64,000 bases of DNA from assembly GCA_034003725.1 (NCBI GenBank), contig JAVEYB010000009.1:103883-167882 (forward strand). The letters run 5' to 3'. Every line of letters starts with the position of its first letter. The stretch's first letter is position 1. This stretch comes from Candidatus Zixiibacteriota bacterium (lineage in GTDB: Bacteria; Zixibacteria; MSB-5A5; GN15; FEB-12). Positions 19,190 to 28,701 of the stretch are shown one piece after another. The notes below the pieces were generated by a model. The model was not told where the DNA came from, did not search any database, and saw only the letters and a program-made list of their open reading frames with translations. The translations under genes were made by a program, and so were the position numbers.

Positions 19190-19642
19190 ATGAAATTGTC
19201 AAAGTTCTGTGATGAAAACCTGATCGTATTCAATCTCGCCTCCAAAACCAAAGACGAGGTCATCGAGGAACTGGTCGATCTGGCCGCTACCTCGACCATG
19301 ATCAAAGATCGCGACCAGCTGCTTGCGGACGTCCGGGAACGGGAAAATCTGGTCACCACGGGCGTCGGCTACGGCGTCGCCTTTCCGCATGCCAAAACAC
19401 GCTCGGCCAAAGGCATCGTGATCGCCTTCGGCAAAAGCGACGATGGTATCGAGTTCGACGCGATGGATCACCGGCCGGTCCACCTGTTTTTCCTGATTGC
19501 GGCGCCCGAAGACGCTATCGGTGCGCACCTCAACGTGATGGCACGGCTGTCTTATCTTATGAAATCCGAGGAGAACCGGGAGAAGCTCAAACAGCTTACC
19601 TCGCCGGGTGAAGTCCTTGCCCTTATGGACAACGTCGACTAA
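19190..19642 (+). CDS. PTS EIIA (fructose / PtsN type) domain protein
   Basis: This 150-residue stand-alone IIA domain has the phosphoryl-accepting histidine H67 in GYGVAFPHAKT. I use ATG 19190 because the longer open frame to 19049 would overlap the Trm112-like gene and match nothing. Stand-alone IIA proteins of this type usually serve as nitrogen-related regulators (PtsN) rather than transporters, and no IIB or IIC is nearby. It is 11 bp after the zinc-protein stop and 35 bp before mreC. The target cannot be read from sequence. Confidence 0.9.
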   Translation: MKLSKFCDENLIVFNLASKTKDEVIEELVDLAATSTMIKDRDQLLADVRERENLVTTGVGYGVAFPHAKTRSAKGIVIAFGKSDDGIEFDAMDHRPVHLFFLIAAPEDAIGAHLNVMARLSYLMKSEENREKLKQLTSPGEVLALMDNVD

Positions 19643-19677
19643 CCGCCCGCGCGAACATTGCCAGGATGGCGTGATCG

Positions 19678-20466
19678 ATGAACTGGATTTCCAACCTGTT
19701 TTTCAGGTACTGGCGTAATGTCCACTTTTCCGCTGTTGTTGTCGTTTCGATTCTGCTCATCCTGAACTTCCCGCCGGTCAACGGGCTGATTTCGCAGGCC
19801 GTGATCGGATCCTTCTACTATCCTTTCGCCAAGCTCAAAAATCTCGTGGTCCGGCTCAGCACGGTCGATCGGGAAAACGAGCGGCTTCGCCAGGCCCTCG
19901 TGGACGCTTCCGTCCGGCTGTCTAGACTCGAGGAAGCCGAACGCGAGAATCTTCGCCTTCGCGCCGTCCTCGGCTTCGAACCGCCAACCGGGTATTCGCT
20001 TCTGCCCGCCCAGGTGCTGTCCGTCAGCGGCGGGCGGGTTCCCACATCCGCTATCATCAATCGTGGGTATCGAGACTCGGTGTATGTAAACCAGCCGGTC
20101 ATCAATCAGGAAGGACTCATCGGTCGGATCAACTCGGTGTCGCCGGACTTCGCAACCGTGCAGCTGCTGACAGATCCCGTCAACCGGGTGGCGGTCAGGG
20201 TGGCCGACAGTCGCGCGATGGGAATCGCCAAATTTTCGCCGCGGGGAATGGTCCTTGACAACTTCCCGATCCAGGGCGATATCGGGCCTGGCCGTCCGAT
20301 CCTTTCGTCCGGACTCGGCGGCATCTATCCGGCGGGTTTGCTTGTGGGGTATGTGACCGAAGTCGAACGACCGGCTGAGGCTGCTTTCTGTGATGTGACA
20401 ATCGAGCCGGCTGCCAACTTCAACTCTCTTGAGGAACTCTTCCTGTTACGCCCGGGGGGATCGTGA
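19678..20466 (+). CDS. mreC: Rod-shape-determining protein MreC
   Basis: This 262-residue inner-membrane protein has one N-terminal anchor (about residues 15-35). A coiled coil follows (about 60-95, LRLSTVDRENERLRQAL-type heptads), then the MreC beta domain with RDSVYVNQPV and DPVNRVAVRV. It organises elongation-phase peptidoglycan synthesis with MreD, PBP2 and RodA, all encoded next. It overlaps mreD by four bases. mreB is not in the window, so the cluster is split or mreB lies elsewhere. Confidence 0.95.
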   Translation: MNWISNLFFRYWRNVHFSAVVVVSILLILNFPPVNGLISQAVIGSFYYPFAKLKNLVVRLSTVDRENERLRQALVDASVRLSRLEEAERENLRLRAVLGFEPPTGYSLLPAQVLSVSGGRVPTSAIINRGYRDSVYVNQPVINQEGLIGRINSVSPDFATVQLLTDPVNRVAVRVADSRAMGIAKFSPRGMVLDNFPIQGDIGPGRPILSSGLGGIYPAGLLVGYVTEVERPAEAAFCDVTIEPAANFNSLEELFLLRPGGS

Positions 20467-20948
20467 GACTGCTTCCCTATCTTATCTACTTGCTGCTGAT
20501 AGCCATGCACCAGGTTTTCCTGCAGGACCTCACGGCGATAGTCGGCGTCCGCATTGATCTCGCCGCCCTGATCGTCATGGCCGTGGCCCTGTACAAGTCC
20601 GAGGTTGTCACCCTGTGGTTCGGGCTCGCTGCGGGCGTCGTTATGGCCGTCTCTTCGCCCGATACGCTTGGCTGGCACGGCCTGTTTATGGCTTTGCTCG
20701 GTGTCACGGCGTATCACCTGCGCGAAAAACTCAACCTGGACTTTTTCTACTCGAAAGTTCTGTTCATGCTCGGCGGACTCACCGTTCATACTATAGGCTC
20801 CGTCATCATCGACGGTGGCGGGGGCCTGCTGATGCGTCTTGCCGTGAACGCCCTGCCGGATGCGTTGTATACGACTGTAGTGGCGCTGCTGTTCCTGCTG
20901 GTCAAGGACGGCGTGATAACGTTCAGGAAGTTTAAGTCGATATTCTAG
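20463..20948 (+). CDS. mreD: Rod-shape-determining protein MreD
   Basis: A 161-residue hydrophobic protein with about five transmembrane helices, beginning at GTG 20463 inside the mreC stop. Primary sequence is weakly conserved in this family, so the call rests on size, helix pattern and position between mreC and the PBP2 gene. It is an inner-membrane component of the elongasome. Confidence 0.85.
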   Translation: MRLLPYLIYLLLIAMHQVFLQDLTAIVGVRIDLAALIVMAVALYKSEVVTLWFGLAAGVVMAVSSPDTLGWHGLFMALLGVTAYHLREKLNLDFFYSKVLFMLGGLTVHTIGSVIIDGGGGLLMRLAVNALPDALYTTVVALLFLLVKDGVITFRKFKSIF

Positions 20949-20956
20949 TCAGACCC

Positions 20957-22789
20957 ATGGATCGCTTCAGACTGTCATTATCGGGCCGGGCCACGTGGGC
21001 CATGGCTATGGTCGGCGCCCTGCTGTTTTTCCTGCTGGGCGGACTCGTCAAGCTGCAGCTGATAAATCACGCGGAACTGGCGTCCCGCTCGGAAAACAAC
21101 CGTCTGCGCGTCGTCCCCATCATCCCCCGGCGAGGGATCGTCTACGACCGCGAAGGTCGTGTCATTATCGATAACCGACCCTCCTATACCGTCTCCATCG
21201 TCCCCGCGGAACTGGTTTCCGACCGCACCATATCCAATCTGGCCGGTCTGATCGAACTCGACAGCACGCAGATCGTCGGCCGGATGATCCGCAACCAGGT
21301 CAGCCGATACCAGCCGTCACCCGTGAAAAAAGACATCCCGTTTGACGCTATCGCCGTGCTCGAAGAACAAAGCTTCGCGTTTCCCGGCGTCAGCTACCAG
21401 ATGGAACGTGTCCGCATGTACGTCGATTCGCTCGGGGTCGAAGCCCTTACGGGTTATGTCGGAGAAGTCTCGCCTGATGATCTCGCGGAGATCGACGGCG
21501 AACGTCAGGGGTACCAGCCCGGAAGCATGATCGGCAAGAAAGGTCTGGAAAAGCAATACGATCAGTTGTTGCGGGGACGGGAAGGTACGGAATATGTCGA
21601 GATAGCGGCCTCGGGGCAGATTCTCGGTCCGTACACCGAGCGCGAGGTGCTCGAAGCCGTGCCCGGCTCCGACATCACTCTCTCGATAGACATCGACCTG
21701 CAGGAAGCCAGCGTGCACGCCCTCGACAGTTTCTGCTGCGGCGCGGTGGTTGCGATGGACCCCCGCAGCGGTGAGGTGCTGGCCGCGACGTCCTATCCGG
21801 GATTCGACGCCAACATATTCTCGTCGGTGATCCCCGAGTCTCTGTGGTCGGAAATACGGTCCGATCCGACTCACCCGCTGCTCAACCGCATTCTCAACGG
21901 TCTGTATCCGCCCGGATCGACGACCAAGCTCATTACGGTGGGGGCGGCCCTCGAGGAAGGCCTGATCAACGAGCACACCACGCTGAAACCGTGCTACGGC
22001 GGTATGCAGTTCGGCAATCGGTTCTTTCGATGCTGGGAACACAGTGGGCACGGTACGCTGAACTGCACGCATGCGATTGAGCGGTCGTGCGACGTGTTCA
22101 TGTACCAGCTCGGGATCAGTCTCGGCATCGACCGACTCCACGACTATTTCGCCAAGTGCGGTTTCGGCCGGCCCACCGGTATCGATCTGCCCGGTGAATC
22201 CGACGGTCTCAACCCCGATTCGAAATACTACGACCAGCGCTACGGGAAAAACAAATGGACCCGCGCCCTGGTCCTCAACAACGCGATCGGCCAGGGGGAG
22301 ATCCTCTCGACCCCGCTTCAGCTCACCCAGTTCTACTGCGGGATCGCCAACAATGGACTGGTGTACCGGCCCCATCTCGTCAAGAAAATCACCAAGCCGA
22401 ACGGCGATGAAATCGTCGTTCCGCCGGTCGTGTCGTTCCGCCTGCCCTTCACACGACAGACCCTGGACATCCTGAACGAAGGCATCCGGCTCGTGGTGCA
22501 GGGAGAGCGGGGGACGGCTCGCTCCCAGCGCCGCAAGGACTACACGGTCGGCGGCAAGACCGGCACGGCGCAGAATCCCCACGGCGCCAATCACGCCTGG
22601 TTCTGCGGCGTCGCGCCGCTCGAATCTCCGGAAATCGTCGTCTGCGCTATTGTCGAGAATTCGGGCGATGGCTCCCAGTATGCGGCGCCGGTGGTCGGCA
22701 AAGTGATCAAAGCCTACATGGACAAAAAAGCCGGCCGGGCCAGCGTGGCGGCCGCTGCCCCCACCGATACCACCCATGCTGAACTATAG
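20957..22789 (+). CDS. mrdA: Penicillin-binding protein 2, elongation transpeptidase
   Basis: This is a class B PBP (610 residues) that cross-links peptidoglycan during elongation. It has an N-terminal anchor (about 14-34), a dimerisation domain with RGIVYDREG, and the transpeptidase motifs S321-T-T-K324 (PPGSTTKL), SCD (the SxN equivalent, as SSD in E. coli PBP2) and KTGTAQ. Its stop overlaps rodA by 14 bases. It partners RodA glycosyltransferase and MreC. Confidence 0.95.
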   Translation: MDRFRLSLSGRATWAMAMVGALLFFLLGGLVKLQLINHAELASRSENNRLRVVPIIPRRGIVYDREGRVIIDNRPSYTVSIVPAELVSDRTISNLAGLIELDSTQIVGRMIRNQVSRYQPSPVKKDIPFDAIAVLEEQSFAFPGVSYQMERVRMYVDSLGVEALTGYVGEVSPDDLAEIDGERQGYQPGSMIGKKGLEKQYDQLLRGREGTEYVEIAASGQILGPYTEREVLEAVPGSDITLSIDIDLQEASVHALDSFCCGAVVAMDPRSGEVLAATSYPGFDANIFSSVIPESLWSEIRSDPTHPLLNRILNGLYPPGSTTKLITVGAALEEGLINEHTTLKPCYGGMQFGNRFFRCWEHSGHGTLNCTHAIERSCDVFMYQLGISLGIDRLHDYFAKCGFGRPTGIDLPGESDGLNPDSKYYDQRYGKNKWTRALVLNNAIGQGEILSTPLQLTQFYCGIANNGLVYRPHLVKKITKPNGDEIVVPPVVSFRLPFTRQTLDILNEGIRLVVQGERGTARSQRRKDYTVGGKTGTAQNPHGANHAWFCGVAPLESPEIVVCAIVENSGDGSQYAAPVVGKVIKAYMDKKAGRASVAAAAPTDTTHAEL

Positions 22790-23993
22790 TGACCTCGACT
22801 GGAAACTCATCGGCGCCGCGCTCGCCCTTTCGCTGATCGGCGTTCTGCTGATTATGTCGGCCCAGCATTTCGCCGAATCCGAGTACGCCCGCGAGTACTA
22901 TCAGCGCCAGTTGTTGTGGCTGGCTGTCGCGCTCGTTTTTTTTGTCGCCGTGATTCATCTGCCGTTGCGCCTGTTTGATCTCAGCGCCTACCTCCTCTAC
23001 GGAATCGCGGTCATTCTTCTGATCCTCGTTCTCATGGTGGGCTCCGCACGTATGGGCGCCAGCCGCTGGTTTGCGTTCGGACCTGTCTCGCTGGCGCCGT
23101 CCGATATCGCCAAGATCGCCCTGGTGTTTACCCTCGCCCGCTTTTTTGCGTACTCCAAAAGGCCGCCCACGTCCAAACGCCGGTTAGCCATCTCGGCGAT
23201 TCTGACCGTCATTCCGATCATGCTCATCCTCAAACAGCCCGACCTCGGCACCTCGCTCGTGTTTTTCTTCATTCTCTTCGTGCTCTGGTTCTGGTCGGGA
23301 CTGTCTCCCTGGTATCTGTTGATGATCCTGTCGCCGCTGGCCTCGCTGGTCACGGCCTCGTACTGGTGGTCGTGGGCGTTGTACTTTGTCGTGCTGTTGA
23401 CGTTTCTCGGAATCGTCCGGCCCGGTATTCTGTTCTCCGTCACGGTGGTCGTCGCCAACCTCGCCTTCGGTATCGTTACTCCCATTGTCTGGAACCGACT
23501 CGCCGAGTACCAGCGCCTTCGGATTCTCACCTTCATCAACCCCGAAATGGACCCGCGCGGAGCGGGCTACCAGATCATTCAATCAAAAATCGCGATCGGC
23601 TCCGGCGGCATCTGGGGCAAAGGATTCCTCAACGGGTCGCAATCACGGCTTGAATTCCTGCCGGAACGGCACACCGACTTCATCTTCTCCGTTCTCGGCG
23701 AAGAGTTCGGTCTCTGGGGAGCGCTGATCGTGCTGGGACTGTTCGGGTTCATTCTGGTGCGGTCAATTCGTATCGCCGCTCGCTGTCGCTCGCGTTTCGC
23801 GTCACACGTCGTTATGGGTGCAGCGTCCATCATCATCTTCCAGATGTTGGTCAACATCGGGATGACCCTCGGTTTTATGCCGGTCACGGGTCTACCGCTG
23901 CCGTTTGTCAGCTACGGCGGGACCGGCCTGGTGCTCACATGGACGCTGGTCGCACTCATCGTCTCCGCCGATTATCACTGGCAGGAGTATTGA
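22776..23993 (+). CDS. rodA: Peptidoglycan polymerase RodA (FtsW/RodA/SpoVE family)
   Basis: This 405-residue, roughly ten-helix membrane protein has SEDS-family motifs: the long loop with FINPEMDPRGAGYQIIQSKIAIGSGG, HTDFIFSVLGEEFG and the end GLPLPFVSYGGTG. It polymerises glycan strands from lipid II during side-wall growth. The start ATG 22776 overlaps the end of mrdA, giving coupled translation of the polymerase and transpeptidase. It is RodA rather than FtsW on the basis of the mre neighbourhood. Confidence 0.95.
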   Translation: MLNYSDLDWKLIGAALALSLIGVLLIMSAQHFAESEYAREYYQRQLLWLAVALVFFVAVIHLPLRLFDLSAYLLYGIAVILLILVLMVGSARMGASRWFAFGPVSLAPSDIAKIALVFTLARFFAYSKRPPTSKRRLAISAILTVIPIMLILKQPDLGTSLVFFFILFVLWFWSGLSPWYLLMILSPLASLVTASYWWSWALYFVVLLTFLGIVRPGILFSVTVVVANLAFGIVTPIVWNRLAEYQRLRILTFINPEMDPRGAGYQIIQSKIAIGSGGIWGKGFLNGSQSRLEFLPERHTDFIFSVLGEEFGLWGALIVLGLFGFILVRSIRIAARCRSRFASHVVMGAASIIIFQMLVNIGMTLGFMPVTGLPLPFVSYGGTGLVLTWTLVALIVSADYHWQEY

Positions 23994-23996
23994 CCG

Positions 23997-25559
23997 ATGG
24001 TTCGCTGGGGACTTCACCTGATCGCGGCCACCGCGCTCGCCGCCCCGGCAGGAGCACTAAACCTCGATTCACTGCTGGTGCAGTCAGTTGGAGGTCCGGC
24101 CGCACTCGACAGTCTCAGGACGTTTCACAACTACCGCGCCGCAGGACGGGTGTCGCTCAATGGCCGGCCGGGTGAGTTCACCATGTTTTACGCAGAGCCG
24201 GACTTGTTCTACGCAGAGATGCGCTTCGGGGCGATCTCCATGGTTCAGGCCTTTGACGGTTCCACCGCCTGGATGCGTGATTTCAACGGGCAGATCTCGG
24301 AACTGGGGGGGTTCGAGGAGAAAGAGCTGCTCAAGCAGATTTACCTGCAATCGTTCGCATATCTCATCGACGGGCGCGTGCCCGGCAGCACCGCGTATGT
24401 CGGTTCGGCTGCGATCGACGGTCGCGCGTACCACGAGGTGTTGTTCCTGCCGCTGAACGACGACACGATCCGCGTATATTTCGATGCGCAAACCGCGCAT
24501 CCGGTTTTCATGCACAGCAAGCTGGACAATATCGCAACCCGCTCGGTCAACTCGGACTTCCGTGTCGTCTCGGGGGTGCTGTTGGCCTTTTGTACCCAAT
24601 CCGAGGCGGTGGGCGCGCCGATCAGCACTGAAACGCAAATCGATGAGCTTGTCTTTAACGCTTCGTTCGATCACGCAGTCTTCTATCGCGAGGGGAAGTC
24701 GGCCGTCGATTTCCACTTCCCCGCCGATGCTGATTCGATCGCAATCCCGTTTGAGTACGAGGATGGTCACGTCATCGTTCCTGTTGTTCTGAACGGAGCG
24801 GCCAAGTCGTGGTTCATCCTTGACTCCGGGGCCTCTGCGAATCTGATCGATCAGGCGCTTGCCGAACACCTGAAGTTGACCGAAGTGGGTACAATCGCTG
24901 CGCGCGGGGTCGCCGGATTCGACGAGGTTGATCTGGTGCAGTCGGACTCCATTTCTGTCGGCGAACTCGTGCTGTATAGCCAGACCGCCGGCCGACTTGA
25001 CTTGTCCGCAGTCCTCCGCCGCAACAATGACAAACCACGCGGCGGTATTCTCGGATACGATTTTCTGTCTCGCTTCCCGGTCCTGGTGGACTACGAGTCC
25101 CGCCGGCTCATCGTGTACAATCCCGATACGTTCAGACCTGCCGAAGGGGGAGTAGTCATTCCGTTTTCACTGACCTCGAGGGTGCCGACTATCGAAGCAG
25201 CCATCGACGGCGTGCGCGGTTCCTTTGTCGTTGATGTGGGGAACGCTTTCGGACTTATCCTGCACGGGCATTTTGTCGCTGCCGGCGATATAGAACGCCG
25301 GCTGATCGACGAAAGCGAGCCGTCCGGCACTCTGGGCGGAGTCGGCGGAACACTTTCCGGCCGGGCCGCGCTCGTGCCGTCCCTGTCATTCGGTTCCGTG
25401 CACCTGGACAGCGTCCCCGTCATTATTCCCGACTCGCACATGGGGCTCAGCGGCTCCGAGTCGCTGGCCGGGAATATCGGCAACCGGATCCTCCAGCGTT
25501 TCAGTGTGTTGTTTGATTACCAGGCCAGCCGACTGATCTTCTATCCGAATGAACGATAG
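23997..25559 (+). CDS. Secreted retropepsin-like aspartyl protease
   Basis: This 520-residue protein has a signal peptide (about 1-20). An N-terminal domain of about 240 residues resembles periplasmic carrier or lipoprotein-like folds. It is followed by two aspartyl-protease lobes: D276 in FILDSGASANLID and a second aspartate in FVVDVGNAFGLIL. Two lobes in one chain resemble pepsin rather than viral dimers, although the second lobe has DVG where DTG or DSG is usual, so it may be catalytically weak. It starts three bases after rodA. A periplasmic role is likely. Confidence 0.8.
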   Translation: MVRWGLHLIAATALAAPAGALNLDSLLVQSVGGPAALDSLRTFHNYRAAGRVSLNGRPGEFTMFYAEPDLFYAEMRFGAISMVQAFDGSTAWMRDFNGQISELGGFEEKELLKQIYLQSFAYLIDGRVPGSTAYVGSAAIDGRAYHEVLFLPLNDDTIRVYFDAQTAHPVFMHSKLDNIATRSVNSDFRVVSGVLLAFCTQSEAVGAPISTETQIDELVFNASFDHAVFYREGKSAVDFHFPADADSIAIPFEYEDGHVIVPVVLNGAAKSWFILDSGASANLIDQALAEHLKLTEVGTIAARGVAGFDEVDLVQSDSISVGELVLYSQTAGRLDLSAVLRRNNDKPRGGILGYDFLSRFPVLVDYESRRLIVYNPDTFRPAEGGVVIPFSLTSRVPTIEAAIDGVRGSFVVDVGNAFGLILHGHFVAAGDIERRLIDESEPSGTLGGVGGTLSGRAALVPSLSFGSVHLDSVPVIIPDSHMGLSGSESLAGNIGNRILQRFSVLFDYQASRLIFYPNER

Positions 25560-25649
25560 GACCCGTTTGGGTGTTATCACCTAAAGACTGGCCGCCCAAT
25601 GTGGATTTGAGAGGTTCTGAATGATGTGTACGACAAGATGGACCAATCC

Positions 25650-25677
25650 TTGACTTGGTCGTTGCGTCCGATATATT
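25650..25677 (+). promoter_or_regulatory. Promoter, TTGACT-16-TATATTG
   Basis: TTGACT (25650-25655) and TATATT (25672-25677), then GC, are 16 bases apart and 38 bp before the ATG at 25716. Because it lies inside the longer open frame that begins at 25626, it supports the 25716 start. Confidence 0.7.
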
Positions 25678-25715
25678 GCACCACAGGCACAGCCACCAGC
25701 ATAAGGATTTGCGAC

Positions 25716-26450
25716 ATGACGTCTCAGGCAGCGACTCCAAAGGCCATCCGTTCCATCTTAGGCGCCCTTATAGTATGGGCTGTGGTCGTATTCGTGATGC
25801 CGACGTGCCCCGCATCCGCCCAGACAGATCAGAATATCGCCCCCTTGTTCAGCCGCCAGCATCAAGTCGGGGTCCGTCTGGGGATGTGGTCCAACAACGG
25901 CGCCACTCCGCCGGCCAGCTCCTCCGACTCCGTCAGCGGAATCATTCAGACCAGTGACATCAACTCCGCGAGCTTTTTCCTGGAGGGTTTCTTCGGGTAT
26001 CGTTTCACCCGGCTTTTGATGGGCGAGCTCTCGTTCGGGCTGTCGAATCGTGGCGATGTCATTACCCGGGACACCCAGTTCGGTATCAACGATGTCGCAG
26101 CGTTAAATATCTATCCTATTTTGCTCCAGATTAAGCTGTATGCGCCGCCGCTGATGAACGGCAAGCTGTATCCGTACGCGGCCGCCGGCGGGGGCATCTA
26201 CTATGCGCGAAATTCCATTCAAGTTACCGATGAATACTACTATGCGCAGTTCCGTGAAGCGTCGGAGACCGATTTTAACTATGTCCTTGGCGGTGGATTC
26301 GACTACGTGCTGGCCAGCCAGATCGGACTCGATTTCAACGTCAAGTATATGCCGGTCACATTCTCCGATCGATTGGTCGGTGTGACCGACTACTCCGCGC
26401 TCACAATCACGGTGGGTGTGAAATACCTCTACCTGCCGACCGGCAAGTAG
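25716..26450 (+). CDS. Outer-membrane beta-barrel protein
   Basis: This 244-residue protein begins at ATG 25716 with AAGGA eight bases upstream and a promoter further up. The N-terminus carries a signal peptide ending near ASAQ. After it come alternating hydrophobic strands and aromatic-rich turns (SFFLEGFFGYRF, PYAAAGGGIYYA, GLDFNVKYMPVTF), as in OmpW/OmpA-like eight-stranded barrels. The last residues, TVGVKYLYL, form a typical closing strand. Its ligand is unknown. It stands alone between the protease and the glycolytic operon. Confidence 0.75.
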   Translation: MTSQAATPKAIRSILGALIVWAVVVFVMPTCPASAQTDQNIAPLFSRQHQVGVRLGMWSNNGATPPASSSDSVSGIIQTSDINSASFFLEGFFGYRFTRLLMGELSFGLSNRGDVITRDTQFGINDVAALNIYPILLQIKLYAPPLMNGKLYPYAAAGGGIYYARNSIQVTDEYYYAQFREASETDFNYVLGGGFDYVLASQIGLDFNVKYMPVTFSDRLVGVTDYSALTITVGVKYLYLPTGK

Positions 26451-26482
26451 TCATTCGGGATCAGAGGTCAAAGGAGGACACA

Positions 26483-27469
26483 ATGAAAGTCGGAATCAAC
26501 GGATTCGGTCGCATTGGGAGAATCGTGCTTCGCGCCGCCCGCAAAAGCAGCATCGAATTCGTGGGCATCAACGACATTACCGACGCCCACACGCTGGCGC
26601 ACCTTCTGAAGTACGATTCCATCCACGGCAGATTCCCCGGTCAGGTGTCGGTCGAAGGTGACAAGCTCGTGGTCGACGGCAAGAAGATTCCGGTTTTCGC
26701 GGAACGTGATCCCGGCAAACTGCCGTGGTCGAAAGTGGGCGCCGACGTCGTCCTTGAGTGCACCGGTCTCTTCCGTAAGAAAGAGGAAGCCGCGAAGCAC
26801 ATCAGCGCGGGCGCTAAAAAGGTACTGATCTCGGCGCCGGCGAAAGGGCACGACGGCACGTTCCTGATTGGTGTCAATTCGGACCAGTACGACAAGAACA
26901 AGCACCATGTGATCTCGATCGGGTCCTGTACCACCAACTGTCTGGCCCCGGTGACCAAAGTCCTTCATGACAATTTCAAGATCGTCAAGGGCTTTATGAC
27001 CACCATTCACTCGTATACCGCGGACCAGCGCCTGCAGGATGCTCCCCACAAGGACCTGCGCCGGGCCCGTGCCGCCGCGTTGTCGATGGTGCCAACCTCC
27101 ACCGGCGCCGCCAAGGCCATCGCCGAAGTTATTCCTGAGATGAAGGGACGGCTCGACGGTATCGCGATCCGCGTCCCCACGCCCGACGCGTCGGTTGTCG
27201 ATCTCGCGGTGGTCGTCGAAAAAGAGACCACGCGCGACGAGGTGAACGCCGCCATGAAAAAGGCCGCCGCCTCCGGGCCGCTCGCACAAACGCTCGAATA
27301 CTGCGAAGACCCGATCGTCTCGACCGACGTCATCGGCAACCCGGCCGGTTCGATTTTTGACGCCGAACTGACCGCGGTGCATGGCAATCTCGTCAAGGTC
27401 TACAGCTGGTACGATAACGAATACGGTTTCTGCTGCCGTATGGTCGATATGATGGAGATGATGCTCTAA
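26483..27469 (+). CDS. gap: Glyceraldehyde-3-phosphate dehydrogenase, type I
   Basis: It oxidises glyceraldehyde-3-phosphate with phosphate and NAD+ to 1,3-bisphosphoglycerate. The catalytic C149 lies in SIGSCTTNCLAP and the Rossmann motif NGFGRIGR is at residues 6-13. The length of 328 is usual. The ribosome site AAAGGAGG precedes ATG 26483. It begins a tight glycolytic operon with pgk, tpiA and secG. The coenzyme is probably NAD, judging from GINDITD. Confidence 0.97.
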   Translation: MKVGINGFGRIGRIVLRAARKSSIEFVGINDITDAHTLAHLLKYDSIHGRFPGQVSVEGDKLVVDGKKIPVFAERDPGKLPWSKVGADVVLECTGLFRKKEEAAKHISAGAKKVLISAPAKGHDGTFLIGVNSDQYDKNKHHVISIGSCTTNCLAPVTKVLHDNFKIVKGFMTTIHSYTADQRLQDAPHKDLRRARAAALSMVPTSTGAAKAIAEVIPEMKGRLDGIAIRVPTPDASVVDLAVVVEKETTRDEVNAAMKKAAASGPLAQTLEYCEDPIVSTDVIGNPAGSIFDAELTAVHGNLVKVYSWYDNEYGFCCRMVDMMEMML

Positions 27470-27485
27470 ACAGGAGCGTGTGATT

Positions 27486-28700
27486 ATGGATAAAGTATCC
27501 GTTGCCGATATCAACTTCCGCGGTCGGACCGCGCTCGTGCGCGTCGATTTTAACGTCCCGCTCGACGAACACCAGCAGATCACCGATGACCGTCGTATTC
27601 GCGAAGCGCTGCCCACCCTGCAGAAGATCATGAAGGACGGGGGGAAGGTGATCGCCTGTTCGCATCTCGGCCGCCCCGAGGGTCAGTTTGTTGCGGAGAT
27701 GTCGCTTCGCCCGGTCGCCGACCGCCTTGCCGAGTTGCTCGGAAAACCGGTCATGTTCGCCGAGGACTGTATCGGTCCCGAGGCCGCCAACCTGGTTGAC
27801 CGTATGAAACCCGGAGATTGTCTCCTGCTGGAGAACCTTCGTTTCCACAAGCAGGAAACCAAAAACGACCCCGAGTTCGCGCGCCGGCTGGCCGAACTGG
27901 CTGACATCTTCGTCAACGATGCGTTTGGGTCGGCCCATCGGGCTCACGCCTCCACCGAGGGTGTCGCCCGCCTGTTTAACCAGGCCGTGGCCGGCTTCCT
28001 CATGGAGAAGGAACTGAAATACCTCGGTGCGGCGGTTGCACACCCTGCGCGGCCGTTTGCCGCTATTCTCGGCGGAGCGAAGATCTCCGGCAAGATCGAC
28101 GTCATCCAGAACCTCATCGGCAAAGTCGACAAGCTCTTCGTTGGCGGGGGCATGGTTTTCACCTTCGCCAAAGCGCAGGGCTACCGAATCGGAAAATCTC
28201 TGGTCGAGGAGGATCGGGTGGCGATGGCCCGCGAGATTATCGCCTCCGTCAACGACAGCAAGACCCGGCTCTTTTTCCCGGTGGACGCCGTCGTGGCGTC
28301 GGAGATAAGCGACACGGCTGCAACGAAGGTCGTGGATATAGAGAATATTCCGGACAGCCAGATGGGGCTGGACATAGGCCCCCGCACCATCGAACTGTTT
28401 CGCAAGGAACTGCACGGATGCAGGACGATTGTGTGGAACGGCCCCATGGGCGTTTTTGAGAAAGAACCGTTTGCAGTCGGCACCAAAGCCATTGCCGAAA
28501 CGCTCGGCGAGCTGACGGCGGCCGGCGCCGTGACCGTTATCGGCGGGGGAGACTCCGCTGCGGCCGTGGCGCAGTTTGGCTTTGAAGATCGCATGACCCA
28601 TATCTCGACCGGCGGCGGCGCCTCCCTCGAGTTTCTCGAAGGGAAAGTCCTCCCCGGGGTCGCGGTGTTGACGCCGAAATCCGAAGTCAGGGTGTCGTGA
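27486..28700 (+). CDS. pgk: Phosphoglycerate kinase
   Basis: It transfers phosphate from 1,3-bisphosphoglycerate to ADP. The signature RVDFNVPLD is near residue 18, LSHLGRP-like CSHLGRPEG follows, and the ATP-binding GGGDSAAAVA lies near residue 350. The length is 404 residues. The GTG at 27480 is only three bases from CAGGAG, so ATG 27486, nine bases away, is the better start. It lies between gap and tpiA, one base before the latter. Confidence 0.97.
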   Translation: MDKVSVADINFRGRTALVRVDFNVPLDEHQQITDDRRIREALPTLQKIMKDGGKVIACSHLGRPEGQFVAEMSLRPVADRLAELLGKPVMFAEDCIGPEAANLVDRMKPGDCLLLENLRFHKQETKNDPEFARRLAELADIFVNDAFGSAHRAHASTEGVARLFNQAVAGFLMEKELKYLGAAVAHPARPFAAILGGAKISGKIDVIQNLIGKVDKLFVGGGMVFTFAKAQGYRIGKSLVEEDRVAMAREIIASVNDSKTRLFFPVDAVVASEISDTAATKVVDIENIPDSQMGLDIGPRTIELFRKELHGCRTIVWNGPMGVFEKEPFAVGTKAIAETLGELTAAGAVTVIGGGDSAAAVAQFGFEDRMTHISTGGGASLEFLEGKVLPGVAVLTPKSEVRVS

Positions 28701-28701
28701 G

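Noticed and set aside
21317..22777. 486-residue minus-strand ORF
   Set aside because: Shadow of mrdA, whose transpeptidase motifs are intact.
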